From positions 1 through 64,000 of the forward strand of contig BAXG01000016.1 of the NCBI GenBank assembly GCA_001310455.1: a stretch of DNA of 64,000 bases, in the 5' to 3' direction. Under the pieces are notes generated by a model. It saw nothing but the letters and a program-made list of their open reading frames with translations. It ran no database searches and was not told the origin of the DNA. The DNA is from Photobacterium sp. JCM 19050. Its GTDB lineage: Bacteria; Pseudomonadota; Gammaproteobacteria; Enterobacterales; Vibrionaceae. The translations under genes and the position numbers were made by a program. Every line of letters starts with the position of its first letter. The stretch's first letter is position 1. Positions 47,252-56,621 of the stretch are shown here, one piece after another.

Positions 47252-48473
47252 ATGAAAAGGATTTTGAAAAAGTCGGCGCTTGTAGCAGCTTTAACGTTAG
47301 CAACAGCAGGCAGTGCAATCGCAGGTGACGTACGGGTTACCTATCCGTTTTACAGTTCATACACTGGCGAATTTTTTAAACAATCCGCAGATGAGTTTAT
47401 GAAGAAAAATCCAGACATTAATATTGTACTGGAAGAGGTCAACTGGGATTCACTCCAACAAAAGCTGACCACAGATATTTCTGCAGACCAGAATGCAGAT
47501 ATTGCAATCAGCGCCACTATCTGGCTGCCGGATTTTGTCGAGGCAGAGGTTGTTGAGCCGCTGGACGCCTATATGGACAGTGATTTTAAAAACCGTTTTA
47601 TTCCGGCATTCCTTGAGCCGGCAAACATTGATGGCAAATACTATGGCTTGCCAATTGCTGCTTCTGCACGAGCTCTTTACTACAACAAATCTTTGTTTGA
47701 GCAGGCTGGTCTCGAAGGCGCTCCTAAACCTGGGTGAATTGAAAGAACAAGCCAAGGCAATTTCCAAGATCAAAGACCATTACGGTTTTGGCCTGCAAGG
47801 TGTAGAAATTGATACCGATACTTACTGGTATTATGCATTGTGGTCGTTTGGTGGTGAGCTGCTTAACGCTGATGGAACCAGCGGTGTTGGTTCAGATGCA
47901 GCGGTGAAAGCGGCAACGTTCTACAAATCTATGATCGACGAAGGCCTGACTCAGCCGGGTGTGACCAGTTATACCCGTGAAAATGTCCAAGATCTGTTTA
48001 AACAAGGCCGCGTAGGGATGATGATTACCGGCCCGTGGATGAACGGTCAAATCGAGAAAGAAGCTCCAGACCTCAATTACGGTGTTGCAGTGGTACCAAC
48101 CGAAGTGACGACAGGTACTGCCGGTGTGACGGATTCGATCGTGATGTTCTCAAACAGCAAGAACAAGAAAGAAGCGTGGAAATTCCTGAACTTCCTGTTT
48201 GAGAAAAAACAGCGTGAAAACTTTAGTATTAATGAAGGCATGCTGCCGGTGAATAAGGAAGTTGCTCAACATCCTCATTATACCGAAAACCCAAAAATGA
48301 AAGCCTTTACGGAAGTTCTGCCAAGTGCGAAATTTGTACCGTTGACTTCAGCTTGGGGTGAAGTGTCAGAAGCGACAACCAATGCACTGCAAAATATCTA
48401 TTTAGGTGATAAAACTCCGGAAGCTGCTCTGAAAGAAGCAGAGAAAAAAGCAAACTCAGCTCTGGGATTTTAA
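47252..48473 (+). CDS. Sugar ABC transporter periplasmic binding protein (importer 1; frameshifted)
   Basis: About 408 residues. The signal peptide (KRILKKSALVAALTLATAGSAIA) is clear. The mature protein is a MalE-like cluster D SBP: YSSYTGEFFKQSADEFMKKNPDINIVLEEVNW, DIAISATIWLPDFV and KYYGLPIAASARALYYNKSLFEQAGL. Two close losses near 47732-47739 (AAACC and GGTGAA, in place of AAAACC and GGATGAA) restore PKTWDELKEQAKAI. The rest (VGMMITGPWMNGQ, INEGMLPVNKEV) is intact. It delivers an unknown sugar or oligosaccharide to the permeases downstream. Confidence 0.88.
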
Positions 48474-48495
48474 AATAGACAATAAGTAAGAAAGA

Positions 48496-48527
48496 CGAAA
48501 CCGTTCGGAAGTGTTCGGGCGGTTTCG
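48496..48527 (+). terminator. Intercistronic stem-loop between binding protein and permeases
   Basis: Eight-base arms CGAAACCG/CGGTTTCG, a small internal TTCGG/TTCGG loop and a weak T stretch. Such hairpins after SBP genes partly end transcription or protect the SBP mRNA, giving more binding protein than permease. Confidence 0.6.
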
Positions 48528-48570
48528 CTCAATTTTAAGTGACTTGTTCACTGCTACATGGATGTAAATT

Positions 48571-49464
48571 ATGTCGTCCCCTTTGATACTTAAAAAAAAT
48601 GTCCCTTATCTTTTAGTTCTGCCCGGTTTGTTATTGTCATCTTTTGTCATTCTTTACCCATTATGGGCAATGTTCGAACTGGCAACACATAAAGTTAACC
48701 GTTTCGGTAAACTTAAAGGATTTACGGGATTAGAAAATTTTGAAAAACTGCTTTCTGACCCGCTGTTTTATGAATCTGCATTTCGCACACTTATTTGGAC
48801 AATAGCCGTTGTTGCGTTGACCGTTATTGTTTCTCTTTTTGTTGCCCAATTACTGAATGAAAAATTTTACGGGCGTAGCATAGCCCGGACAATCATTATG
48901 CTTCCATGGGCGATTTCATTAACCATGACAGCAATTGTCTGGCGTTGGGCACTCAATGGTCAGTTTGGCCTTTTAAATAAATCTTTTATGGACTTGGGGT
49001 TAATTGACGCCCCGTTGGATTGGTTGGCCTCTGCCAGCCTCGCATTCCCGATGCAAATATTTATTGGGGTGCTGGTTTCAGTCCCGTTTACGGTAACAAT
49101 CATATTAGGCGGTTTGTCGTCAGTACCTACTGACATCTATGAAGCGGCAAGGGTAGAAGGCGCCAGCGGATGGCAACAATACCGAAAGTTGACGTTGCCG
49201 CTGCTGAAGCCCTTTATTCATATGGCCGTTGTACTGAACACCATCTACGTTTTTAACTCATTCCCTATTATCTGGATTCTGACCCAGGGTGGCCCGGCAA
49301 ACGGCACAGAAATCCTGGTGACCTATCTGTATAAAATGGCATTCAAGCTCGGGAAACTCGGGGAGGCGTCAGCGATTTCCCTCGCGATGTTTGCGCTGCT
49401 CATGGGGCTGACATTTGTTTACCTGAAAGCTGTGATGAAAAACGAGCAAGGGGGCGCTCAATGA
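48571..49464 (+). CDS. Sugar ABC permease, MalF/UgpA type (importer 1)
   Basis: Encodes 297 residues with six membrane helices and no large MalF P2 periplasmic domain, as in UgpA/MsmF. The EAA loop that docks the ATPase is VPTDIYEAARVEGASGWQQYRKLTLPLLKP. The C-terminal TQGGPANGTEILVTYLYKMAFK is the conserved helix-5/6 block. It overlaps the next permease by four bases, so the two are translationally coupled. Confidence 0.92.
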   Translation: MSSPLILKKNVPYLLVLPGLLLSSFVILYPLWAMFELATHKVNRFGKLKGFTGLENFEKLLSDPLFYESAFRTLIWTIAVVALTVIVSLFVAQLLNEKFYGRSIARTIIMLPWAISLTMTAIVWRWALNGQFGLLNKSFMDLGLIDAPLDWLASASLAFPMQIFIGVLVSVPFTVTIILGGLSSVPTDIYEAARVEGASGWQQYRKLTLPLLKPFIHMAVVLNTIYVFNSFPIIWILTQGGPANGTEILVTYLYKMAFKLGKLGEASAISLAMFALLMGLTFVYLKAVMKNEQGGAQ

Positions 49465-50293
49465 AAAACCCAATGATAAAGCGTTCAATCATTACCTGGC
49501 TGTTACTGTCTCCTATCGTTGTTTCGGCGTTGTTTCCTTACGCATCATGGTTTTCACCTCGGTTAAGGAAAGAGGGGAGGTATTCAGTTTTCCACCTACC
49601 TGGTTGCCGGAAACCTTCCAGTGGAGCAATTTTGTTGAGATGTGGGAAGTGACCCAATTTGGACCGGCGTTGATTAACAGCCTTGTGGTCAGTTCAGCAA
49701 CGACCATTCTGGTTCTTCTGTTGGCGATTCCCTCGGCATACGCATCTTCTCAGTTGAAATTCCGTGGGCAGAGTGCCTACCAGAAGTATCTGCTTATCAC
49801 GCAGATGCTCGCTCCTATCGTGATGGTTATCGGGCTGTTCAAAATGCTGGCCTGGTTAAAGCTGATTGATTCCCTTACCGGTCTGACACTGGTTTATGCG
49901 GCATTCTTTCTCGCTTTTGCGGTATGGATGCTTCAAAACTACTTTGCGACTATTCCAAAAGAGCTCGAAGAGTCGGCCTGGTTGGAGGGAGCAAGCGCGT
50001 ATAAGAGCCTGAAACTGGTGTTTTTGCCAATGGCGAAACCTTCTATTGTTGTGGCTGCGATATTTACTTTCATTAACAGCTGGAACGAATTTATTGTGGC
50101 ACTTGTATCCCTTCGCTCCAGTGACAACTTCACCCTTACCCTGAAGGTGTTCTCTTTGGTGGGAGGACGTTACACGGTTGAATGGCACCTGGTGATGGCT
50201 GCCGCCTTCCTGGCAACCATTCCGGTAGCAATTCTGTTCGCTTGGATTCAGAAGTACCTGGTTCAGGGGCTGGGTGTCGGATCGGTTAAATAA
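49461..50293 (+). CDS. Sugar ABC permease, MalG/UgpE type (importer 1; one frameshift)
   Basis: About 278 residues. It starts KNPMIKRSIITWLLLSPIVVSALFPY; one base is lost near ~49545, after which MVFTSVKERGEVFSFPPTWLPETF continues. Six helices; the EAA motif is ELEESAWLEGASAYKSLKLVFLPMAKP. The C-terminal WNEFIVALVSLRS and LVMAAAFLATIPVAILF blocks are typical. It pairs with the MalF-type subunit as the channel. Confidence 0.9.
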
Positions 50294-50320
50294 TAAAAAT
50301 ATAAGTAAGTTTTTGGTATG

Positions 50321-50354
50321 AACCCCCGGCACTTCCTTGGCCGGGTTCTTTTTA
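50321..50354 (+). terminator. Terminator of importer 1 operon
   Basis: Arms AACCCCCGGC and GCCGGGTT around ACTTCCTTG, followed by CTTTTT; overlaps the stop region of the facing LysR gene. Confidence 0.8.
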
Positions 50355-51200
50355 TGCAGGCAGGGCGGCGCTGTCTGAAGACACAGCCCGAATAACATTG
50401 GCGATGGTTGGTGTGCTGGCACTTCGCCCTGTGTAGCAAATACCTATCCGGCGAAACATACGTGGTCCGTCCAAAGGCACAGTCACCAGATTTTTCGCGC
50501 TTTCCAATACGCCGGTTGGCAGAAATGAAATACCGATGCCAGCCTGAACCAAGTGCATTACCTGGGTTTTATGTTCTGCCCGGGCAACCAGGTTAACGGC
50601 TAACCCTTCGCAGGCGAGCAGACTGATAGTTTGCTGGTGAGCTTCACAGGGCGGGCACTCAATAAAGTCATATTGGTGAAGCTCCGCCGGCTTAATTGAT
50701 TCGCGGGTGGCCAAAGGGTGGCCGGGCAACATGCAAAGTACATAATCCTCTTCCCAAAGAGGAAGAAAGATCTCATCACTCGATTTTAGGATATCCAGCG
50801 TCAGGCGGATATCGGCTTCATCATCATGATCAACAAATTCAATCAGGATATCCGGGCAAGACCGGGCAAGCCGCGTAAGAAAAGCGGCAATTTCTGTCTG
50901 GCTGAGATCGTGAAAGTTACCAATACGAACCGGCTGTTTGTGCTTTTTGTCCCTGAACAGTCCCGGGAGAGTCTGCATTTGGTTAACAAGGCGCGAAGCC
51001 AGCGGATACAGGTGGTGAGCACTGTCTGTCAGGGAAACGCCTTTTTTATGCCGGGTAAACAGGGGAGTGTCAAGCTCTGATTCCAACTGCTTTATAGCAC
51101 TGGAAATTGAGGGCTGAGACACATGGCAACGTTCTGCGGCGGCTGTGATGTTCTGTTCTTCATAAACAGCGACAAAGAAGCGGAGAAGTCGAATATCCAT
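50352..51200 (-). CDS. LysR-family transcriptional regulator
   Basis: Encodes 282 residues. The N-terminal wHTH (DIRLLRFFVAVYEEQNITAAAERCHVSQPSISSAIKQLESELDTPLF) is textbook LysR. The effector domain (~90-270) contains LPLWEEDYVLCMLPGHPLA and GIGISFLPTGVLE. Divergent from an SDR gene across a 207-base gap, the usual arrangement in which the LysR protein controls its neighbour and itself. The inducer is unknown. Confidence 0.9.
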   Translation of the reverse strand: MDIRLLRFFVAVYEEQNITAAAERCHVSQPSISSAIKQLESELDTPLFTRHKKGVSLTDSAHHLYPLASRLVNQMQTLPGLFRDKKHKQPVRIGNFHDLSQTEIAAFLTRLARSCPDILIEFVDHDDEADIRLTLDILKSSDEIFLPLWEEDYVLCMLPGHPLATRESIKPAELHQYDFIECPPCEAHQQTISLLACEGLAVNLVARAEHKTQVMHLVQAGIGISFLPTGVLESAKNLVTVPLDGPRMFRRIGICYTGRSASTPTIANVIRAVSSDSAALPA

Positions 51201-51407
51201 AAGAAAAGCCTTTTGTAATTTGCAGCAAGCATATCAGAAATCGTCACTTTGGCGAGGAGAGTCACATTTATCTATAGCCTTTGCTTATGGTAATCCTCGG
51301 AAATTGGTATTTTTCACGGCGTCTGATCAGGCTTATAGTTGCCTGCATATCGCAGCGGGCCCGCGATTGATATCCATACCCTATGAAAACGTAGTGAGGA
51401 TAAAATC

Positions 51408-52130
51408 ATGACTAAACCTCTTGTAGTGATTACCGGCGCAAGTTCAGGTATCGGCGAAGCAACTGCTCGCCTGCTTTCTTCCCAAGGTTACCCTTTGCTC
51501 CTGATTGCCCGTCGTATTGAGCGCCTCGAAGCCATGGCTCTGCCAAATTCAATGTGCCGCAAGGTTGATATCACAGATGGTGATAGCTTTAAGGCTGCAA
51601 TTGCTGAAGCTGAAGCGGTATACGGTAAGGTTGACTGCCTGATCAACAACGCAGGTGTAATGCTGCTGGGTCTGGCCCATGAGCAAGATCCTGCTGAGTG
51701 GAAAAACATGTTCGACGTAAACGTGATGGGCCTGCTGAATGGCATCCACGCGGTACTGGCTGACATGAAAGCGCGTAAGGGTGGCACCGTAGTTAACATC
51801 AGTTCTATTGCTGGCCGCAAAACATTCCCGAATCACGCGGCTTACTGCGGAACCAAGTTTGCCGTACATGCAATTACAGAAAACATCCGTGAAGAAGTGG
51901 CTGATGAAAACGTGCGTCTGGTCACTATTGCTCCGGGTGCGGTTGAAACAGAGCTGCTCAGCCACACAACCAGCGATGAAATTAAAGCGGGTTATGACAC
52001 TTGGAAAGAAGAGATGGGTGGTGTTCTGAAACCTGAAGACATTGCTAATGCGATCAGCTATGCCTATGGCCAACCTCAAAACGTGTGTGTGCGTGAAATT
52101 GTGATTGCCGCGACGCGTCAGCAGCCGTAA
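51408..52130 (+). CDS. Short-chain dehydrogenase/reductase (SDR)
   Basis: Encodes 240 residues, the classical SDR size. The NAD(P)-binding TGASSGIGEATARLL is at residues 10-24; NNAGVM near 80; the catalytic tetrad is suggested by S in VVNISSIAG and Y/K in YCGTKFAV, with the following PGAVETEL loop. Arg residues after strand 2 (ARRIERLE) suggest NADPH preference. Most similar in style to YdfG-like reductases acting on 3-hydroxy acids or serine, but the substrate cannot be told. It lies opposite the LysR gene. Confidence 0.9.
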   Translation: MTKPLVVITGASSGIGEATARLLSSQGYPLLLIARRIERLEAMALPNSMCRKVDITDGDSFKAAIAEAEAVYGKVDCLINNAGVMLLGLAHEQDPAEWKNMFDVNVMGLLNGIHAVLADMKARKGGTVVNISSIAGRKTFPNHAAYCGTKFAVHAITENIREEVADENVRLVTIAPGAVETELLSHTTSDEIKAGYDTWKEEMGGVLKPEDIANAISYAYGQPQNVCVREIVIAATRQQP

Positions 52131-52132
52131 TC

Positions 52133-52170
52133 AAAAAAAGGTGGCTGGGTTATCGGGTGGTACCAGCCAC
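52133..52170 (-). terminator. Terminator of the fucoside importer operon
   Basis: Stem GTGGCTGG/CCAGCCAC; on the minus strand it is followed by CTTTTTTTGA (the A-run at 52133-52139). It lies just after the SDR stop and ends the operon from 57962. Confidence 0.75.
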
Positions 52171-52386
52171 AAACGGAGCAAAAAAAGAACTTGATCTTAA
52201 TAGCAATGCTGGAGATGCAGAGTGTTTCGCATAACCAACTAAAACACTATTTTCGACCAAATCGCACTGACGTTAACTGTACATTGTAAAAAGCTGAGAG
52301 TGGGTTCAGACCTTCCGCCAATGGCGTTTTAAATATGTCTGCCGGGTCAGGCCTGAATTGCCACTGCTCACCAAGGTTACACGGGA

Positions 52387-53459
52387 TCAATTCAGTACGC
52401 GCTTACCGGATTCACTCTCAAAGAGATGCATCAATTCCACGTCTGCGGCAATGCGTATAACTTCACCGGGTTTGACGTCGACGCGTTCTCTGAATACCGC
52501 AGTCATCGTTTTTCCACCAACACGCAAGTTTACGTGTGTATCTGCCCCTGTCGGTTCGACAAAGACGACCTCTGCATGTAATCCGTTGGGATCCAGGCGG
52601 ATATGCTCAGGGCGAACCCCAAGTTGAACTGTTTCTCCGGAAAGCGTTTTAGCCCCCGGTGGCAGAGGCCAACTTATATCGCTATGTTCAGCTTTCAAAT
52701 ACGCACCATCAGCACCAGATTCGATGGTGCCCTGGATCAAGTTAATGGCTGGTGACCCGATAAATGAAGCAACAAATACATTGTCTGGTTTATCGTAAAT
52801 GTCGAGGGGCGTACCCAACTGCTCAACTTTTCCTGCCCGCATGACGGCTACCCGTCAGCCATGGTCATGGCTTCCATTTGGTCATGGGTAACGTAAATCA
52901 TGGTTGACTTAATTTTCTGGTGCAGTGCTTTAATTTCACCGCGCAATTGAACGCGAAGCTTTGCGTCGAGATTACTCAAAGGTTCATCAAACAAAAACAC
53001 ATCTGGGTTTCGCACTATTGCACGGCCCATGGCAACACGCTGTCTTTGTCCTCCGGACATTTGGCGCGGATAGCGGTCAAGCAGATTCTCAAGCTCAAGG
53101 ATTTCCGCTGCGCGTTGAACCATTTCGTCGATTTCTTCTTTTTTGTATTTAGCGAGCTTGAGGGCAAAGGCCATGTTATCCCGCACAGTCATATGCGGAT
53201 AAAGTGCGTAATTTTGAAAAACCATTGCAATATCACGCTCTTTGGGCTCAAGGTCGTTAACTACACGGTTGTTAATGGCAATTTCACCGTCAGAAATGGA
53301 TTCAAGACCGGCAATCATACGTAGGAGAGTAGATTTCCCGCAACCTGACGGGCCAACCAGGACCAAAAACTCTCCGTCATTGACTTCCACGGAAATTTTG
53401 TGAAGCACTTCTGTTGAGCCGTAACGCTTTTTCGCATCTCGAATTGATACATTCGCCAT
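52387..53459 (-). CDS. Sugar ABC transporter ATPase, UgpC/MsmX type (importer 2; one frameshift)
   Basis: About 358 residues. Intact motifs: [52 protein letters not shown] and [13 protein letters not shown]. The frame stops at GACGGG; restoring one C (GACCGG) gives [17 protein letters not shown] and the TOBE-like C-terminal domain ([25 protein letters not shown]). Last gene of the operon that begins with the fucosidase. Confidence 0.92.
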
Positions 53460-53501
53460 TGTGAATTCCTTCTCTTATCTCTGAATATTGATGTTCTGTA
53501 C

Positions 53502-54347
53502 TTAGCGTCCGCCCATACCAGCATTAAGAGAAATGCTGTTGTAAATGAGCTTTTGCAGCAAATTGCGAGTATCACGCCGGGAAGTACGGAGAGCGTTGCA
53601 CCTGCCATAATGAAGTTCCACTTCGCATCATAAGGGTCATGGAACAAGGTCAGACCAACAGGAAGCGTTGCATTTTCAACGCCGGTCATCACGATCAAAG
53701 GCCACAAAAAGTTGTTCCATTGGCCAATGAAGGTAAATAGCGAGAGCAAGCCAATTGCGGGCATTGAAAGCGGAACGATAATACTAACCAAAATTCTCAG
53801 CCTGGAAGCTCCGTCTATTCTCGCCGCTTCTTCCAAGGTCGTTGGGATTGACAGGAAGAACTGACGCATAAGAAAAGTACCAAATGTGCCAAAAGAGACA
53901 GGCAATATGACACCTTGGAAAGTGTTAACCATACCCAAAGCATTCACCATGATGAAAAGGGGGATGATCAACATAATTGCCGGTACCATAAGGGTTGCAA
54001 TATACGTCATAAATAGCGGGTTCTTGCCTGGGAATTTAAGGCGCGCAAAAGCGTAACCAGACAAACAAGAAACAACCACTGTAATGACCGTAACCGAAAT
54101 GGAAATAATCAAACTGTTCGAGAAAAAATGTCCCAAAGGGCAATTTTGTTACTGCTTCGACAAAATTTCCCCACTGATAAACAGTTGGAAGTATTTTTAT
54201 CGGTAGACTAAAAACCTCTTCGTTGCTTCGAATTGCATTAGATACCATCCAGAAGAACGGAAATAAAAAAAGTATTGCTACAACGCTCAACAGTGCGTGG
54301 TTGACGACGGTCAGCACTTTGCTGTTAGAAAGATATTTAGTTGTCAT
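53502..54347 (-). CDS. Sugar ABC permease, MalG/UgpE type (importer 2; frameshifted)
   Basis: About 282 residues. Two changes are needed: two bases near ~54125 (T-run, GACATTTTTTCTCG) and one near ~53575, after which the protein ends LLQKLIYNSISLNAGMGGR, a common MalG-type C-terminus. Six helices; the EAA motif is TLEEAARIDGASRLRILVSIIVPLSMP; GQWNNFLWPLIVM is the conserved helix-5 region. The frame open down to 53315 runs into the ATPase gene and is not real. It overlaps the MalF-type gene by 11 bases. Confidence 0.88.
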
Positions 54348-55284
54348 AGTGTACCCATTTACGCTGTAACCAGAACTGTAACGCTGTCAGAACCAGAATC
54401 ATTGCAAACATGACCCACACAATGGCAGAGGCATAACCCATCTGGAAACTCTGAAAACCTTTTTGGAAGATATTGTAACCAAGCGTGGCAGTTGCAGAAC
54501 CAGGCCCGCCTTGAGTCATGATGTATATCTGATCAAATACCTGCAATGCGGTAATTGCCGTCATGACTGTACCGAAAAACACGGTCGGGGAGATAAGTGG
54601 CAATCGAATCTTCCAAAAACGGTCCCAGGCGCTCGCTCCGTCTATTCTTGCAGCTTCCAAATAGGTTTCAGGTACCATGTCTAACGCGGCATTAAAAAGC
54701 ACTGTGTTGTAGCCAACGCCGGCCCAAACAGACACAATGACGACGGCTTGCATGGCAAGTTCTTGGCTAAGCAGGAAATTTGGGAATGTGATAGACAGTT
54801 GCGTTAATACACTATCCAGCAAGCCTTCTGGAGCAAAAATCAGCATCCATACAATGGACACACCGATAGTCGGGGTAAAGGTCGGCAAGAAGAAAATAAT
54901 CCGAAACCATTTCTGGCCCATTTTCATACTTGATATCCACACTGCCAAACCCAGCGAAATGGCAATATTTAAAAAGAGATACTCAGCTGTGAAAAAAAGT
55001 GTGTTTCCCAGGACACCCCAAAATTGCGTATCGTTTGTCAGCAAACGCGTGTAGTTATCAAATCCAATAAAAGATGGTGACTTCAGAAGTTGCCAGTCGG
55101 TAAAACTTAGAATAAACGACGCCACAATTGGGATAATTACAAACAGTAATAATCCAATGAATCCCGGCAACAGAAAGAAAAATGCAGCTTTTGCTTCACG
55201 TCTGTCCAAGCGATTCATACGCTTTTTCGTACGGGTATTCCCCGTATCGACAGACGCTAAGCTGCTATCTCTAGATATTGTCAT
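54337..55284 (-). CDS. Sugar ABC permease, MalF/UgpA type (importer 2)
   Basis: Encodes 315 residues. Six membrane helices after a ~30-residue basic N-terminus. Motifs: LLPGFIGLLLFVIIPIVASFILSFTDW, the EAA loop VPETYLEAARIDGASAWDRFWKIRLPLISP and the conserved TQGGPGSATATLGYNIFQKGF block. It forms the channel with the downstream MalG-type subunit. Confidence 0.92.
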   Translation of the reverse strand: MTISRDSSLASVDTGNTRTKKRMNRLDRREAKAAFFFLLPGFIGLLLFVIIPIVASFILSFTDWQLLKSPSFIGFDNYTRLLTNDTQFWGVLGNTLFFTAEYLFLNIAISLGLAVWISSMKMGQKWFRIIFFLPTFTPTIGVSIVWMLIFAPEGLLDSVLTQLSITFPNFLLSQELAMQAVVIVSVWAGVGYNTVLFNAALDMVPETYLEAARIDGASAWDRFWKIRLPLISPTVFFGTVMTAITALQVFDQIYIMTQGGPGSATATLGYNIFQKGFQSFQMGYASAIVWVMFAMILVLTALQFWLQRKWVHYDN

Positions 55285-55296
55285 GTTGAATCCTTA

Positions 55297-55331
55297 TTTG
55301 GGGTAATCCGGGTATGTCGGATTACCCCAAA
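55297..55331 (-). terminator. Intercistronic stem-loop after the importer 2 binding-protein gene
   Basis: Perfect 13-base arms TTTGGGGTAATCC/GGATTACCCCAAA with a 9-base loop and no long T-run. It sits between binding protein and permeases, like the hairpin at 48496 in importer 1. Confidence 0.7.
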
Positions 55332-55346
55332 GTTTAATAAATTACG

Positions 55347-56558
55347 TTACGGAAGCTGGTTTTGAATATTGTTAAGTACGCTCTCCACTGTTTCTTCTTC
55401 AGTTAATGCAAGAGGAATGTATTGTGAAATCAGGCTCTGAAACTCATGCCAGCCATCATTGATAGGTACTGGTGAGGAGTTAGAGAAAGCTTGATCCAGA
55501 CTTTCTGAGGCGAAAAGGACACCATCGGCAGCATTGTTGAGCCAATACTTTTGCTCAGCGGTGCGCCCGGGAAGAGCACGCCCTGCAGATGCCAGGATTT
55601 TAGCCGCTTCAGGACCGGTGATAACTTTCAATGCTTTAAAGGCCGCTTCTTTATGCGGGGTTTGAGCTGAAATACCGAAACCTGAACCTGCAGTTAAAGC
55701 ACGTGTGCCTTTGTCGCCGCTTGGCAACGTAGCGACACCCATTTTGAAATCAACCTGGTCTTTCAAACCAACCATAATCCATGGGCCATCGATCATCATT
55801 GCTGCGTTACCAGAAGTGAATCGGCTGCGAGCAGAATCATCGCTTCGTGCTGAGGTAAACAGCGGTGAAACTTTGTCTTTAACAACCAAATCCACAATGT
55901 TTTGCACTGCAGCACGGTATCCTGCATTTGCTACGTCAAACTCGTTGTTTTTGTCCATGTAATCTGCGCCTTGAGCAACAGAAAGCGTAACAAAGTCCAG
56001 GTTTTGAAGTGCAAAGCCCCATTTGTCATCGTCGGTCATCTTTTTCGCGGCCGCTCGGAAATCGTCGAACGTCCAATCCGGTGTCGGAAGTTCTAAGCCT
56101 GCTTCTTCAAACCTGTCGGCGTTGTAGAACATGACCCAAGGTCCGAGGTCATAAGGTAATGCGTACTGATCACCTTCATACGAAAGCCCGTCGATAATAG
56201 AAGACTCGAACGGTTCGGTACTGAAGTTGTCTTTTTCAATCAAACCATTCAAAGGCATCATTGCAGGGTAATATCTCGGCAGACGCATCGACTGGATGGC
56301 GATGATGTCACCGATCTGACCAGACGCTGCCAATACAGGAAGTCGATTCCAGTAATCTGACCAACCAGATAGTTCGAGTTTTACACTGATGTTGGGGTGC
56401 TTTTCGTTTACTAACGACGCAATTTCCTCCCACATTGCTTTATTAGCGTTGCCGCCCCACATCTGCCACTTAAGCTCAATTTTCTCTTCTGCGGTAACGG
56501 GTAACGCTGCGGCAGCAGCCAGTAACAATGTACAAATAGACCTGAGAATTGATTTCAT
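55347..56558 (-). CDS. Sugar ABC transporter periplasmic binding protein (importer 2)
   Basis: Encodes 403 residues. The second ATG (56558) is preferred, AAGGAAG being 6-8 bases before it. The signal peptide ends PVTA. The mature part is a UgpB/MalE-type SBP (LKWQMWGGNANKAMWEEIASLVNEKHPNISVKLE, YALPYDLGPWVMFYNADRFEEAGLELP, GNAAMMIDGPWIM). It probably binds a fucose-containing oligosaccharide or fucoside, given the fucosidase in the same operon; this is inferred. The frame is intact. Confidence 0.9.
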   Translation of the reverse strand: MKSILRSICTLLLAAAAALPVTAEEKIELKWQMWGGNANKAMWEEIASLVNEKHPNISVKLELSGWSDYWNRLPVLAASGQIGDIIAIQSMRLPRYYPAMMPLNGLIEKDNFSTEPFESSIIDGLSYEGDQYALPYDLGPWVMFYNADRFEEAGLELPTPDWTFDDFRAAAKKMTDDDKWGFALQNLDFVTLSVAQGADYMDKNNEFDVANAGYRAAVQNIVDLVVKDKVSPLFTSARSDDSARSRFTSGNAAMMIDGPWIMVGLKDQVDFKMGVATLPSGDKGTRALTAGSGFGISAQTPHKEAAFKALKVITGPEAAKILASAGRALPGRTAEQKYWLNNAADGVLFASESLDQAFSNSSPVPINDGWHEFQSLISQYIPLALTEEETVESVLNNIQNQLP

Positions 56559-56590
56559 TGCCATCTTCCTTGTTTTCGGTTCCTAAAATG

Positions 56591-56610
56591 GTCGGTGTGT
56601 TATCACCGAC
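56591..56610 (-). other. Small stem-loop between fucosidase and binding-protein genes
   Basis: Seven-base arms GTCGGTG/CACCGAC with a 6-base loop and no T-run. Possible mRNA processing or stability element in the operon. Confidence 0.45.
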
Positions 56611-56621
56611 CCAAATGCCTG

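Noticed and set aside
53315-53501. Extended C-terminus of the MalG-type permease into the ATPase gene
   Set aside because: Restoring one base gives the normal NSISLNAGMGGR end at 53502; the extension is a shadow of the ATPase N-terminus.
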